From contig CM057150.1 of NCBI GenBank assembly GCA_029964075.1, positions 5,061,717 to 5,125,716 of the forward strand: 64,000 bases of DNA, read 5' to 3'. This stretch comes from Patiria pectinifera. Lineage: Eukaryota > Echinodermata > Asteroidea > Valvatida > Asterinidae. Made by a program: the position numbers and the translations under genes. Positions within the stretch are counted from its first letter, which is position 1. Every line of letters starts with the position of its first letter. Below the pieces are notes generated by a model, which had not been told where the DNA came from, did no database searches, and was given only the letters and a program-made list of their open reading frames with translations. Positions 1-12,208 of this stretch are shown here, in pieces.

Positions 1-860
1 ACTAGTCAGCTGACCTCGGCAAGCTTGATGGCCAAGTGATGAAGATTTTTGATCCCCGCTTTTTGTATGGCTAAGGTGAATCATCAGTCAAGGTGTAAGC
101 ATTGGACCTATAGGCCTACACGTAATTTTCTAGACTTGATTCAACTATGGGCGTCAATCCCGGGGGGGGGGGGAGAGGGGGGAGACAGGGGGACATCCCC
201 ACACACTTTTTGAAGGATGGGGGACACAATATCAAATGTCCTCCCCCCCCCACCCCCCCCCCACACCCGATTTTTGAACTCGGGTGTCTCAGTTACAGGG
301 CCCTATTATATACCATGTATAATTTGCTAAGAAAATATTGGTTAAAGTGGTCAGAAATTGCCTTAGAGATCGCACCACAGAGCATCTAGATTCCAAAATG
401 TTCGGGGCCTTTTAAGCTGGCCCCGAAGCCAACGCCTTTAGCTCAGAATATAATAGCTGAATCAATGACTTAAACCTCGAAAATGTTGTTTAAATTATTA
501 TTATTAGCTATTCAGGAGATACTGGTTAAAGTGGTCAAAAATTGCCTCAGATCGCACCATAGAGCACGTTATAAGGGCTTCGCGCTCGCATTAGTTCTGA
601 TCAGGGTATGTCCCCCCCCCCTACTTTTGAGAAGCGATTGACGCCCTTGGATTCAACTACATTGGAGAACATGTATTCTCTATCGCGTACGTATAGGCTG
701 CAATTTCAGAGGGCACTTTGGGTGCCTCATTTGTGTCGGATTTCTCCTTTTCAAATTCCCTTGGGCGGTGGCACAGGGCTAACGGGAGGGGGTCAGTTAC
801 GTCACTACCCTTCCGATAACCCCCAGGGTCTCAAATTAGTTGAAGTGAACAGTTAACGCT
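1..860. repeat. G/C-homopolymer-rich repeat with an internal direct duplication
   Basis: Long runs of G at 161-186 and C at 241-264 and 609-620 flank an imperfect direct duplication: 335-384 and 519-566 share TGGTTAAAGTGGTCA and ATCGCACCA words. It looks like a decayed dispersed repeat. No gene is visible. Confidence 0.5.
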
Positions 861-3250
861 AGTGAGGTGAACAGTACATGGTAATCGTTGCATTCCGGCT
901 AGCAAGCCTGATGAAACGAGAGGCGATATAACGATGTTGCGCCCCTTGAACAAAGATATTGACGAATTAGGGAATCGCCAACGTATGAATTGATCGCCAA
1001 CATACAATTTGAATTTAGAAATAACGTTACGTCGAAATCTATGGGCACAACAAATAAAACAGCCGTTGACAAACTGCCACGAATCAGCTCACATTGTTTC
1101 CAGCGGCGGGAAAACTGCAGCGCAGCGTGCCACGCGTGACCAAATTTGCTCGCAATCGTGCCTGGGTGACGAAAACTGGGTCCATCGACATTTATTTTCG
1201 GTATTTTCCCCACCATTTTCAGGTCAACTATTCAGTAAATGGGGTCGCGTTTGCATTCATGTGTGCTCTGAATTTTGTCGATCGAATTTTTTTGTTTTCG
1301 ACGCATTTAGTCGAATAGTTGCTGATTATAATTATGTGCTGAATAATTTCACTTAAAGTCTGGCCTATAGATGTTTACATTTCATTGATCTTTTTGTTTT
1401 GTTCCTTTGTTTTTCCTGACATATTTGTGATCATTTTTTCTAATTGTAGGATGACGACTTTTGATGAAAGTACTTCTTGCGGAAAACAATTTCAAAGGAG
1501 ATGGCGGATATCGTGATGCATTTTTACCAACTATGTTGACAAATTTGTTTATGGACAAGGTGCTATTTTTTTTTAGTGTGTGGACAGTTTTGACGGTGGT
1601 TTCTATGTGCTAGATGTACCAAGGTTGTCAAAAAAAATAAGCTTTGGCTCTTGGGAAACTATTGTCAAGATTGACTTTTCCCCTTTTTATTATATTTTTT
1701 ATTCACTTTGTATATACCTTGGTACCCACCCCTTTGGGTAATATACTTTTAATTGTCGAATTATCAGCCTCTTCGTGTTGTCCTATGTCTCTTTATGTGT
1801 AACATTAACTTCAATCAACCAATTTATTGTGTACGCTTATTGTCATTCTAATTCCGAAAAAGTAATATTTTCAATGTGTGTTACTGCATAATTTAAGGGG
1901 ATCTCTGGTTTACAAGCTCTACTTTTAGCAGACCTCCTCCACTTATTGTTAAATGAGATTTTGGTAATTAGTTTATTGTTATTTCTTATGAATTGAATAA
2001 GCGGAAATAAACGAACTGAGCTGAACTGAAAGGGTTACGCGAAATGTCTCCTACCAATAAATCATCCACAGCAAAATAAATGTCCCTCTTCGTACCAGTT
2101 CGAGGCATTCGCGACCTCCTCAGAAAAAAAAATCTATCTTCCGTATTCGTACAGCATCGTCAATGGCATGCCGCAGCCCACACGCTAAGTACCATCACGC
2201 CCACGTGCACATTGCATGTTCAGTACTCCTGCCTTCGTGAAATACCACATAAATAAAAATGTGCACTCACCCACACATGAGAACCGGATAAGCTTTCCCA
2301 AATGAACGATCCTAAGTATCGATATCATTAGCAGCCAGTTGATTAGTCTAACGTAAAATCCTCATTAGTCGTGCACTTAATTAGGTACCAAGAGAAGTGA
2401 ATCTCATTACTTAGTAAATGACCATATCCTTGATTATTTTGGCGCGCTATGGTATAGGGAAGATTATACCCTTGAGGTTTCTAACAAAAACAAAAAACCT
2501 CATTACTACTTCCACTTAATTGGCTTCGGAGAAAGTACCAATTAAGGATGATAATCCCTGACTTGTAGCAGTACTTAATTACCGCGAGCGGCTTTTTGTT
2601 CTTAATTAGGCATGTGTGGGCTCCGCAATATCTTTACGCAATGTAAAGGCGCGACTGGCATGCACTGAAAGACTGGTTCTGTAGAAATCGTATGTTGGAG
2701 CCAATGTGAGACATCGATGGACACGTTGTCTGAATGGTCCACATTTATTATAACGAGTTCCAAAAATGAGGCAACACGGAGCTGTAAATTTCAGTCTATT
2801 CAACCGTCATCAAGTCAATTCATGAGTTTAGCTCACTCGTACATTTTATATACACAACTCATTTTAGAAAAGGACATTGATTTACTTTGTGCCTGGCAAA
2901 ATCGATGATCGATGAAATTTGATATCAAGAAAAGATTTGCTATGCAAATCAGTTAGTCACCCACAAAAAAAACAGATACAAAATGGGTGATGCTCAACTT
3001 CAAACGGTGGATAATCACATACCTACCTTGGGGCACTTTAAGCTTAAATTGTAAGCTTAAATGGAATATAAGATTTGAGGCTTTGCATGGTGGAGTATCG
3101 GTATCGTTTCGGTTTGCGGTAACACCATGTGGTAATAACTATTGCTTAGAAGATATTTAGTTCTGAAAAGAACTTGTCCTGCTTATTATCAACTTTTGCT
3201 AAATAGTTTTTGTTCTGATAAGAACAGTCCTGCTTTAAGTTCTTACCTGG
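861..3250. other. Intergenic, with a possible LINE 3' tail
   Basis: Mostly AT-rich unremarkable sequence. Around 1700-2035 it resembles a LINE 3' UTR ending in a short tandem tail (GAACTGAGCTGAACTGAA). At 3112-3175 a fragment TTTGCGGTAACACCATGTGG is shared with 10130, 39350 and 55370. Confidence 0.3.
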
Positions 3251-3755
3251 AATAACCACATTGACAAAACTGTCACCAAAGCCATGGCCAGCGAAACCCT
3301 AGGTCTTCTAAGACGTAACTTTTATCATTGCAACCAAGGAGTGAAAGCTACGGCATACAAGACTCTCGTCAGACCACAGAGTATTGTTCAACCATATGGG
3401 ATCCTCATCACCACAGTTTAATACATTGATGCTTTGGAAGCTGTTCAAAATCGGTCTGCCAGATCTGTGAAAAGTGACATCAGTCGAAGTACGGTGTTTC
3501 TTCAACTGTTCGACACCTCACATGGAAACGACTCGAAGAGAGAACATCCATCGAGGTAAAACAAGTTCTCCGCCAATTCCAGCCAAAGGAGATACGCTAG
3601 AAAAATCTCAGGTCTGTCATTCTCTCGTCCTTAAACAAATAAGGGTGTTTTCCTTCTTGCCAAGAGCTGTAGCCCAATGGAACACTCTAACGGTACATAT
3701 AAGGGACTCACCAAGTCTAACTGTCTTCAAATCTGAAATCAACAATACAGGTTGA
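3251..3755 (+). pseudogene. 5'-truncated non-LTR retrotransposon (CR1/Jockey-like) reverse-transcriptase C-terminus
   Basis: Translation shows the typical end of a LINE reverse transcriptase: HIDKTVTKAMASETLGLLRR, ATAYKTLVRP, then LEAVQNRSAR. In another frame it reads FLPRAVAQWNTL and PSLTVFKSEIN. Family members have closely similar blocks (TAYKTLVRP, VQRRAARF, FFPRTIxxWNSLP). An in-frame TAA at 3419-3421 and at least one frameshift between the blocks make it inactive. A mariner-like element is inserted at its 3' end. Confidence 0.8.
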
Positions 3756-4249
3756 GCCAAAAAAATAAACGAAACCCAAATGTCGGGACCATTGTTTAAG
3801 TGAAGTTCTGCATGTAGCAATTTTAATATCAAGGACGTAAAAGCCCATTTCCTAAGCTTTCTTTTAGTACAAGAATCATTCAAATCACTCATGTACTTTT
3901 CAAGTTACGGAGTTTTAAACACAACCGCCGTTTTAAGGTTCTGTCCACGGATCACAAAAGAAGTTCAGTGTTCTTTCAGCAAAACGAAAACAAATCACAT
4001 AAGGATATGTGTGAATTATTTTCGTTTTCCTAAAAGAACGCACATTTTTTTTGTGATCCGTGGACAGAACTTTAAAACGGTGGTTGTGTTTAAAACTTGA
4101 AAAGTACATAAGTGATTTGAATGATTCTTGTACTAATAGAAAGCTCACAAATTGGGCTTTCATATCTTAGATTTTGAAAGTGCTACGTGCAGAACTTCAT
4201 TAAAACAATGTTCCCGACATTTGGGTTTGGTTTTTTTTTACTCGCCCTG
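3748..4249. mobile_element. Mariner-like fold-back MITE with TA target duplication
   Basis: Long terminal inverted repeats start CAGGTTGAGCCAAAAAAA and end in TTTTTTTACTCGCCCTG. They are flanked by TA at 3746-3747 and 4250-4251. Arms pair for well over 100 bases (for example CTGTCCACGGATCACAAAA and its complement). No transposase. Ends resemble the element at 24949-25612. Confidence 0.75.
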
Positions 4250-4251
4250 TA

Positions 4252-5070
4252 GAAATCTGTTCGCACTCACAAAGGGGTTCTTAATTAATATGCTGCTAGT
4301 ACCGCGTCTGTGCCCTGTCATATAGTTTGTAGAGTATTTACAGATGCAGATGTACAGTGACGAAATACAGGGTGTCTCAAAAATGTAGCAGTCAATCCAT
4401 CAACATTAAAATACTAGCACTCTCTTTTTGCAAAAGTTACATATAGAGTCTAAAGGTGTAGTCAATATTCTACACAATGTTTTTCTAATCCAATCTCATT
4501 TGGGCACCCCAGTCCAGAGATACAGCTGATTTAATGAAATGACTGGAATTCCAAGTTGGGCCTCTTCGCATCTAATGAAACTGCATCCACATACCAAGAA
4601 GGTGAACAAAGTTGCCAATTATTTTGATAGTCTTCACAAGCTTTGACGTAATTTTTAAACAAAAGATTCAAAATCACACAGAACAAAAATCCTTTCAAGG
4701 GTACATACTAAAAATAAATCGATATAGTTTTTTCAGAAAAAAAAGGTTTTTGACTTCTGCATTTTGTTTGCTTTAGTATTCGTCACTGTTCCCTTGAGTT
4801 TCCCGCCGACCTTTCCTCTCGATGCCGACCTTGGCAGAAGACCACGCCGGTTACCAAGGAATCGATTCTCCCGGCCTTGATCAAGAAGGAGCGGCATGAA
4901 AGAATCGTTTCTTGCGGCCTTCACGAACGAGTCTCGATCGAAATTAAAAGCCGGTTATGCAGTAGTCTTTGCCCAAGACGTCAGTGATCAAGAGCGATAG
5001 TTGCAATGTTCTGCAGCGCCCCTGCAATGTACTAGCCCGAATTGCTTTTTACGTTCTCTATTTAACGTCT
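4252..5070. other. Intergenic; isolated mariner-like end
   Basis: No gene seen. TACAGGGTGTCTCAAAAATG near 4368 resembles one end of the CAGGGTGAGTC-type elements, without a partner I could find. Confidence 0.3.
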
Positions 5071-5073
5071 GGC

Positions 5074-5340
5074 ACGTGTGGTCTAGCGGTGGAGCACAGA
5101 ATTTATGATCGTGAGATTGTGGGTTCCAGCCCCGCCGTGGCCATGTGTGTTGTGCCCTTGAGTAAGGCGCTTTACCTCAATTACTCCTCTCAACCCAGGT
5201 GTTAAATGGGTACCGGCATTATTCAATGCTTGGAAGGTAACAGACTCGCTGTGGAGGAGGTGTGGCGACCCCCCCCCCCTCCCCACAGTAGCATATGAGT
5301 CTGGCCCAATAGCTAACGAAAGAGAGATGGGCACTCCGTT
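5074..5340 (+). repeat. tRNA-derived SINE
   Basis: Pol III A box TGGTCTAGCGG at 5079-5089 and B box GGTTCCAGCCC at 5122-5132 are followed by a body with TTGAGTAAGGCGCTTTACCT. A second copy, 31089-31293 on the minus strand, is near-identical over about 200 bases and keeps a better B box. Confidence 0.85.
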
Positions 5341-5496
5341 CCCTACACAGGTTCGGCCTCTTTATCTAACGTCGTCATTTCGTAGAAATGGGGGCGTGGC
5401 CATATTATGTAAATAGGACCGTCTGTATAAATTCGAACAACTAGTTCCCATTTGCCGCAGTCGCGCCCTCGCGCGGGGGTATCACTGCGTCGCGAA

Positions 5497-5666
5497 TGTT
5501 TACAACCGTCGGTCGAGCCATTGAACAATACTCGATCACTGATTGGTTCCCTAGGAAAGCGATATGATGCTGGGTCACCACACGTATATTATAGCCCGTA
5601 TGTTTACAACCGTCAGGCAAACCATGGAAACATTTTCTAGATCGCCGATTGGTTCCCTAGGAAAGC
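5497..5666. repeat. Direct duplication, about 65-bp unit
   Basis: 5497-5560 and 5601-5666 share TGTTTACAACCGTC at the start and GATTGGTTCCCTAGGAAAGC at the end. They are separated by 40 unrelated bases. No terminal features of an LTR are seen. Confidence 0.7.
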
Positions 5667-6089
5667 CTGGGGAGAAAATAAAGACAAAGTTAAACCGCTG
5701 ATACGAAATGGCCAAGACGTTAGTGCGAGTAGGGCCGCTGGTCTCATTGTTGTGCCATTAGAGGGCGCACTACGCACTTTCAAATATCGATCATTAGCGT
5801 CTTGGGCCAAGACTAGCCATGCAGGCGCACATCGAACGCGTTCACTTGCGCGAGCCAAAGCCTTGTCCTCGAGAATAAACCGAGAAGTAATTTGCTCAGG
5901 ACCGTCGGATTTCACAATTCACATCACAATTATGCTAATGTTAGAGTGAATTGTATATAGGTCAGTGTTAATGCACGTATATTAACCTCGTGAGGTAAAG
6001 AATGTATACCTGCATTAAAGGTGCGTACGTGCTAGTTTCGAGTTTCACCTCGAAAAATAGATTAGTTTTTTTAAATTGACATTCACTTT

Positions 6090-6360
6090 TGAATGAGACA
6101 TCGAGCGAAAAAAAAGAATCAACGACGTTTTGTTATTGAACCATTTCTTCACAAAAATCGAATTATTGGCTGCCAGACTATAATTAGGCTCTCGCAGGGC
6201 GGGTTCGTTTTGCGCAAAAATTCCTTTTGCAGATGGTATCAGACGTCCAAAATCGGTATAACGTATTTTTTTAGTTCGTCGTTTAAACAAAACATACAAG
6301 TTGAAAATTCGTGAGGAGAAAACAATCCACCTTTTGGAAAAGCACGGGGTATGCATCTAA
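6090..6360. repeat. Dispersed repeat family X, copy 1
   Basis: It shares blocks in the same order (CATCGARCGAAAAAA, TTATTGNCTGCCAGAC, AAAACATACAA, GTGAGGAGAAAA) with copies near 12590-12945 and 41985-42410. No coding content or clear termini. Confidence 0.5.
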
Positions 6361-6520
6361 CATTGCCCTTTGAAGTACACAAAGGTAAACAATTCCGATT
6401 ACGTAGAGTGTGTTCTTGAATTCAAACTTCCCCTTCGTCATGTCAGACTTCAGAGGCACACTTATTAGTTTATGAGGGCAAGGACGTTTTGATCTTGTGG
6501 CCCGAATAACGCACCGTAGG

Positions 6521-6632
6521 TCAGTCCGCGGAAGGACGCGGCGCAGACTTCATCAATTTGTGCTCACTTTGGAATCAGTCCGCATGCAGAAGGACGCGGT
6601 GCAGACTTCATCAATTTGCGCTCACTTTGGAA
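6521..6632. repeat. Tandem duplication, about 56-bp unit
   Basis: Two adjacent units each run from TCAGTCCGC through AAGGACGCGG, GCAGACTTCATCAATTTG and CTCACTTTGGAA. It is young enough to retain about 90 percent identity by eye. Confidence 0.75.
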
Positions 6633-6639
6633 TGAGCAG

Positions 6640-9365
6640 TGGCCCTTTCAGACGAATTACCGGTCGCCCTGTTTGTTGTCTGCTTGGGCATATTTGGAGA
6701 AAATTATATTTCAAATTAATAAATAAATATAATGGCATGCTGGTCAAAAGGTCACGGGTAAAATTTAAAATAAAAGTATGCACCGCCCCCTTGAAAATGT
6801 CGGTTCTTGAAGCAATTCACTTAAGCTCCGCAGAGGGCGCTTTTCTCAAAGTCGTCTAATTTAGTGGTGTGCTTTCTTTGTAATTTTCACTCATTGTAAA
6901 TGAACATTAACCTCTGAATGTGTCCTTTCAAAGATGAAAGCGACCACATTACCGGCAACCATGCCTTGAACAGTATGTACTGTTTGTGTTGCATGTGAAA
7001 CTTTGTTTAGGGGTTAGAAAGCCATAAGACATACCCTTCGATAGAAAGTTATCATGTGACGTCAGATCGCCGCCATGTTGGATTGTTGCGCGTCTGTCCC
7101 ATTGTCCGCAAGGTAATAGCTACCTCTATAGTAGGTCGTGTCTGACTAACTTGGCCACGGCTTGCAATTACACACAAGTCTATGGGAAGTGGCTGTATAG
7201 ACTCGTGTGTACTTGAATTTCAAGCCGTATTTCAAACACGGCCGTATACATCTACGATTTAAGCGTATGTGCTGCCACCAACCGTCCGAATCTAAAGGAC
7301 ATTGCACGCGTTCTGCACATTGCATTTCCTGGATACAAATGGGGCTGACAGATGTCCATTTTAATACGGTTGGATCATTGGCTCAATGCTAACCTGAATT
7401 AGCAGGTTTAAGCTGATTTGGTTCTGGCAGATTCTTGCATACATCCTTGTCAGACGTAGCTGGCGGGTAATACGATGATCTGATCATGCAACCTAATAAC
7501 AGTAAACCAAGGCCGGCCAATCGACCGCGAGCAAAACCAGTCACTGCCTAATATTAGACCTGAGAAACTATCAGCTGGTTGATAGACCAAGATCCCAACG
7601 GGTAGTATTCAGCCATCTCCCAAGGGAAATTAAGCGCGATGAAGCCGCGTACGGTCCCCGGGAATTGCGCTTGTCACCCCGCGGGATCGCGACCGCTTAG
7701 CGAGGCCTGAGACCTTGTGCGTTTTGGCGGGACAACGGAAGGGCAAATTGGGACGTCAATGCATGCGAGCTCTAAACGGGAGGCCAGACATGACACTTCG
7801 GTGGATCATGTTTAATCAAGACAGATTTGAAGAGATAATGGGAAGAAATCACTTATCATATTAGTGTCATATCCTTTGAATGCGAGTTCGTGTCAGGGCT
7901 CGTCAGCCTGATACCACGGCTTATGGTACGACACTGTGTGGTCACGCTGCATGTTTCGGTCTTGCTCAGCAGATGGGATTGCGCCTTTGATGATACAAGT
8001 ATGGAATTTGGCACACAGTCATAGTATGTCTGAGAAAGATATTTGGCTATAGGGCGATCGCAGAATTATTGTCCTTTGAACAAATATAGGTAGAATAACA
8101 AGCAATGGCAGCCATTTTGAAAACTCTTTTGTAATAATGTATAATTCATTTTGCGGTAACTTGATAAATTGTTCTCAAAGGCCACCTAGTCAACCAAATT
8201 ATGAAAGGTCACCTGGAAAAAATATAATAAATACTATTTGATCGCTGTTTACTCTATTTCAACTCTGTTGCTGCCTCGGCAAACGTAGAGATTATGGAAG
8301 ACAAAGTTATAGAGGGAGGTCTTGTGTTGCTGCACATATGTTATTACTCAAATGTAGAACTAGGAGTTTGACGGAGTCTTTAACGTCCTTGGTTTCTGTG
8401 AAACATATGCGTATCTTAAAATAATTTTTTTGTACGGCCTCTTTGCCTTTGGTATGAGCATAGCTAACGAAAGAATGGTTCGTGGCTATACAATGTACGG
8501 AATATAAATTTTCTGCATTAGGATATGAGATGAAAACTGGTACATCACACATGTACGCACATCTCTGTATTAGGGTTGATGTTCATACAAAGTTTCAAGT
8601 TCAGTGGTTGTTCGGCTTCTTTTTAATATTAAAACATTATTTGAATTACACGCGTGCATACCGAGTGACTACCTGTGCTTGTTTCCAAGCAACGAGCTGC
8701 AAATACATGTAAAAGGGTCCTTCTTTTCCTTTAAACCGCTCCGTGCTTGCTGTGACATTTGATTCTATGTTTTGTAATTAAATGCTTCGGAGAATATTTT
8801 CAGGAAAAAAATATAAATATTTAGACAAAATGCTGGACGGGAGATTACCATCGAGGTTTCACAGAATGCCTAATGCATGCTCATTATGGCGGATCTGATG
8901 ATTTCCCTTTTTTCTCTTTATGCGAAATAATTTTGAAACCATTTGGAAAATTAAAAATTTCAATCCTCCCTCTATCCCATGGGATTAAGCATCGTGTTGT
9001 GCGTAATTGCATCTCGATTCAATTTCGATCTCTTCGATGGTAATGACGTAAATGCCTCAATTAGCGCGCCTGTAAACCGCCTATAAACACAGCAGCACCG
9101 TGTCGGTGCATTACGGTTCATTGTTCTCATGAATGGAGTCGTCCATTTCTATGGAAACAAAGCCCTTTACCGATGATTTTTCTCTACAGCGCGTCCCAAA
9201 ATACCCCCACCTTTTTTGGCGAGGCTCTAGCTCTAGCTCTGCACAACACATGGTAATGCTTTGTGTGGACAGAGCTCGCTTCGCAAAACCTATGATGTAC
9301 ATTTAACACGGGTGATATCTTTTATAGGACCAGTTGGGTAAACACAGTTGCTTCTATGGTTACAC
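6640..9365. other. Intergenic, no gene seen
   Basis: Neither coding sequence, RNA gene nor clear element termini were recognised on either strand. Confidence 0.3.
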
Positions 9366-9505
9366 CTCTATGTTCCGACACCCCTATGTTCCGACTGCAC
9401 ATATTCCTATTCCTAACCCTAACCCTAACCCTAACCCTAACCCTAACTCTAACCGGGAGTAACACAATCTAGGTTGTCGGAACATAGGGGTGTCGGAACA
9501 TAGAG
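9366..9505. repeat. Inverted repeat enclosing an interstitial telomeric array
   Basis: Perfect 30-bp arms (9366-9395 and 9476-9505) each contain ATGTTCCGAC twice. They enclose a (CCCTAA)n tract at about 9413-9450. The animal telomere repeat is TTAGGG/CCCTAA. A related structure is at 15915-16038. Confidence 0.8.
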
Positions 9506-9986
9506 CAGTCACCGCTTCTATTACAGTACAACTGGGTTAAAATGTAACATGCTAGTTTTTGCAGTGTGAGGGTAACGGTTGTCAGTGTAGTGCCAAGTGT
9601 TATAGACCTTTCTTTCGTTTTAAAACACCGAGCGCCATTTTTGGGGGTTGCCACAAGGGCCGGTCGGCAACAGATTTTGCCAGGAAATGCAAATTAACAC
9701 CTTTATTCTGTTAGAAAGATGCATCTTTTTTTTTATATTAAGTCTCGGGTATTTTTATTGGCTACATAATTTGAATTTTCGACAATCCAACTGTAATGTT
9801 TGGAAACATTAATAGAATAAATAACGACGTTGACCTTCCATTTGCCAACTCCTGGCTGACAAACTGGTTGGCAAAGAGAACAAGGTCGATACGCTTTTCC
9901 CAGCAATCTGATTACATTTGCAATAGTGCCGACGGCTCCTGACGATGCAACAGAACAACGCGTGGTACAATGGTCGTTGTGTGGCT

Positions 9987-10050
9987 GTGTGCTCTGTCCG
10001 TCCTCAGTAGGCTGAGTGAACTCACCCTCCTGAGGACGGACAGAGCACAC
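9987..10050. repeat. Perfect 21-bp-arm hairpin
   Basis: Arms 9987-10007 and 10030-10050 (GTGTGCTCTGTCCGTCCTC and complement) are perfect and separated by 22 bases. Size is like a pre-miRNA, but the right arm overlaps a hammerhead-like core, so an inverted duplication of a repeat is more likely. Confidence 0.6.
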
Positions 10051-10069
10051 TGTCCGAAACGTCGAGTTC
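10018..10069 (+). ncRNA. Degenerate hammerhead-ribozyme-like motif
   Basis: In order: GAACTC (stem I 5'), CTGAGGA (CUGANGA core), GGACAG-AGCACA-CTGTCC (stem II), GAA, ACGT (self-complementary minimal stem III), C, then GAGTTC pairing with GAACTC. This is the order of a type I hammerhead of the dimeric minimal-stem-III kind known from animal retrozymes. Six extra bases lie between stem I and the core, and one extra C follows CTGAGGA, so it is probably inactive. Confidence 0.4.
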
Positions 10070-10074
10070 TACAC

Positions 10075-11880
10075 CCTACCAACCGGTTCTTTTCAGAACC
10101 ACACTTCTTCCAAGAAGAGATTTCTTTCCACACGGTGTTACCCGCAACTTTGTCTATTTTATGTCATCCGCCATGCAAAGCTTCGAGTCATTTATATCCC
10201 TTGAAACCTTTACGCACCTTTGTAAGTATGGCTAGATTGAGGCACGTGGGTACGTAGTGTATTGCTCCACACTGCTCTCCCAAGTTTCTGCCGTTGAAAA
10301 GCCCTCACGATTTTTGGCCACGTTCAGCTAACGCACGCCCGATCGGAGCGTCTTTCGTGCGGCACCGACATGATTGATCAGTGCCGAAATACGATCCGTC
10401 CTCCTCGAAGCTTAAACGGCAAAAGCCACTTGTGATGTTCAAGCTCGAGCAAGTGGCGTTTTGACAAGTAACAGTGATCGATGATATTGTTGAAATATGT
10501 TTTTCAATCCATAGCCCAAGGATGCACTCATGGGTGCCCAAGCAATGGTTGCGCTCATGTATTGAGAGCAAAATTATGGTGTTAAAACCTTTGTACCGAA
10601 ATTGTGAGTAATAATGGTCCGCAACATTAACAGGCCTAATCCGGACATATTTTAGACGGAACAGGGTACTTTAAAACTGAAGAAATTGCTATAAAAATGA
10701 AATGCTTCAAAAATGACACCAACTGGCGAGAGTGTAAAGACTGGCTAAAACAGTAACTGCAACCATTTTGGTGACAGTACGTGGGGGCGCTGTGGAGGGC
10801 TAGTCTACCGCTTGGTGGCAGCATACATGTACTGGACATGCGAACGACGTCAAAAAGTAATGTAACAGCGACATAATTGTGATCAACCATCTGTTTGTCA
10901 TGAAGTCACTCACTGCATGATTGTGCTTGCAGTAAATATTGTTCTCTTTACGCTTGAGGTCTTCTTAACCGCGTGGGCGTGTATTTCTGGACGGGCGCCA
11001 TTATGAACGAACGATGTGTCCCAGCAACCTCGTCCCCAGTGCTTACTTTATTTCCAACCGCGTTTCCAATAGTAAACCCTGGATAGGAAACTTTCTTCCT
11101 GTATCCCTGTATCCTGCGCAATGGCCGCAATGGATTTTTATCGGTGCCTGGTATATATATATCACAAACGTGTATACGTGTTCGCGAACATTAGTCACGC
11201 CTTCTCGAAAATAAATTTCCTTTTCAATTTGCTCATATTAATATGAAATATGATATACTGCATTGTCTTGATAAATTCGTAACAGTTTTGATTTTCAAAA
11301 TCGTTTTTTTTCGTAACTCACGCTGTGCTCGCTGCTACGAATTGACTCTTTTTTTACCCCAGATACCGCATACAAAACAAAAACAATAATGTGTATATCC
11401 AGGCCACAGACTGTTCCTTATTTGCATACGTCTGCAAAAAAATAAAATCTTGCATGATCAATCAATAGGTACCAGAGAGCAGGTAGTGGTGGGCGCGTAC
11501 TGCTCGACACCCTGGGGACGAGGTTGGTGTCCCAGCTGCTGACGAACGGAGCAATGTGGTCTACAAGACCTCCAAACGACCTTTAGCGGCCTCCGTATCA
11601 GCCTTAGATAAGCAGCCATGACATTCAAGATACAGGTTAAATTCCTAACAGAAATCAATTCCCACTCTCTGCATGCAAAATTGCATTCGAATCTCCAAGG
11701 TGTATAGAAAAAATAATGTCAATTTACAACTTTTTAAACTGATTTGAAACCAAGGGTCTTGGTGCTCTCTTTGTGATGAGGATTAAATGAATAACAGTAG
11801 GCCCACACCCGGTGTCATACAAAGACTTCGTAAGACTTCACTGGTAGCCTCGGCTTGGCTGGGAAAAAAATAACTAGGAT
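10075..11880. other. Intergenic; repeat fragment, then nothing recognised
   Basis: 10075-10150 (GGTTCTTTTCAGAACCACAC, CCACACGGTGTTACC) is shared in pieces with 3112-3175, 39290-39365 and 55363-55385. Beyond that no gene or element was recognised. Confidence 0.3.
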
Positions 11881-11895
11881 TATGAGAGTAGTAGC

Positions 11896-11950
11896 AAGGT
11901 ATTGATTGATTGATTGATAAATGGTTTATTAAATCAGCTTTCTCGCCACC
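11896..11950. repeat. ATTG microsatellite with possible LINE-type tail
   Basis: TTGATTGATTGATTGAT precedes AAATGGTTTATTAAATCAGC. Short tandem tails of this sort terminate CR1/L2-type LINEs, but no reverse-transcriptase sequence is attached. Confidence 0.4.
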
Positions 11951-12068
11951 TGTAGCGGAATTGTGTGAAGCTGTAACAATATGTATTAAGAAAGCATTAA
12001 TTTAAAAATACTAAAAAGTAATCATCATTACAATTATACTATTAAGAAATGATAAAGCAAAATGTAAG

Positions 12069-12208
12069 GACCCCAAAATTGATAAAATAGCAAATCAACA
12101 ATTACATGTTTAACCATTAAGATGCAGTAATGACCCCAAAATTGATAACCCCAAAATTGTTAAAATAGCAAATCAACAATTACATGATTAACACTTTAAG
12201 ATGCAGTA
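12069..12208. repeat. Tandem duplication, about 70-bp unit
   Basis: Two adjacent units share ACCCCAAAATTGATAA, ATAGCAAATCAACAATTACA and TTAAGATGCAGTAA. Confidence 0.7.

Noticed and set aside
6497-6859. 120-residue plus-strand frame
   Set aside because: Begins in a tandem duplication (6521-6632) and shows no family resemblance.
9413-9450. Chromosome end
   Set aside because: The telomeric tract is about 40 bases and sits inside a symmetric inverted repeat with ordinary sequence on both sides.
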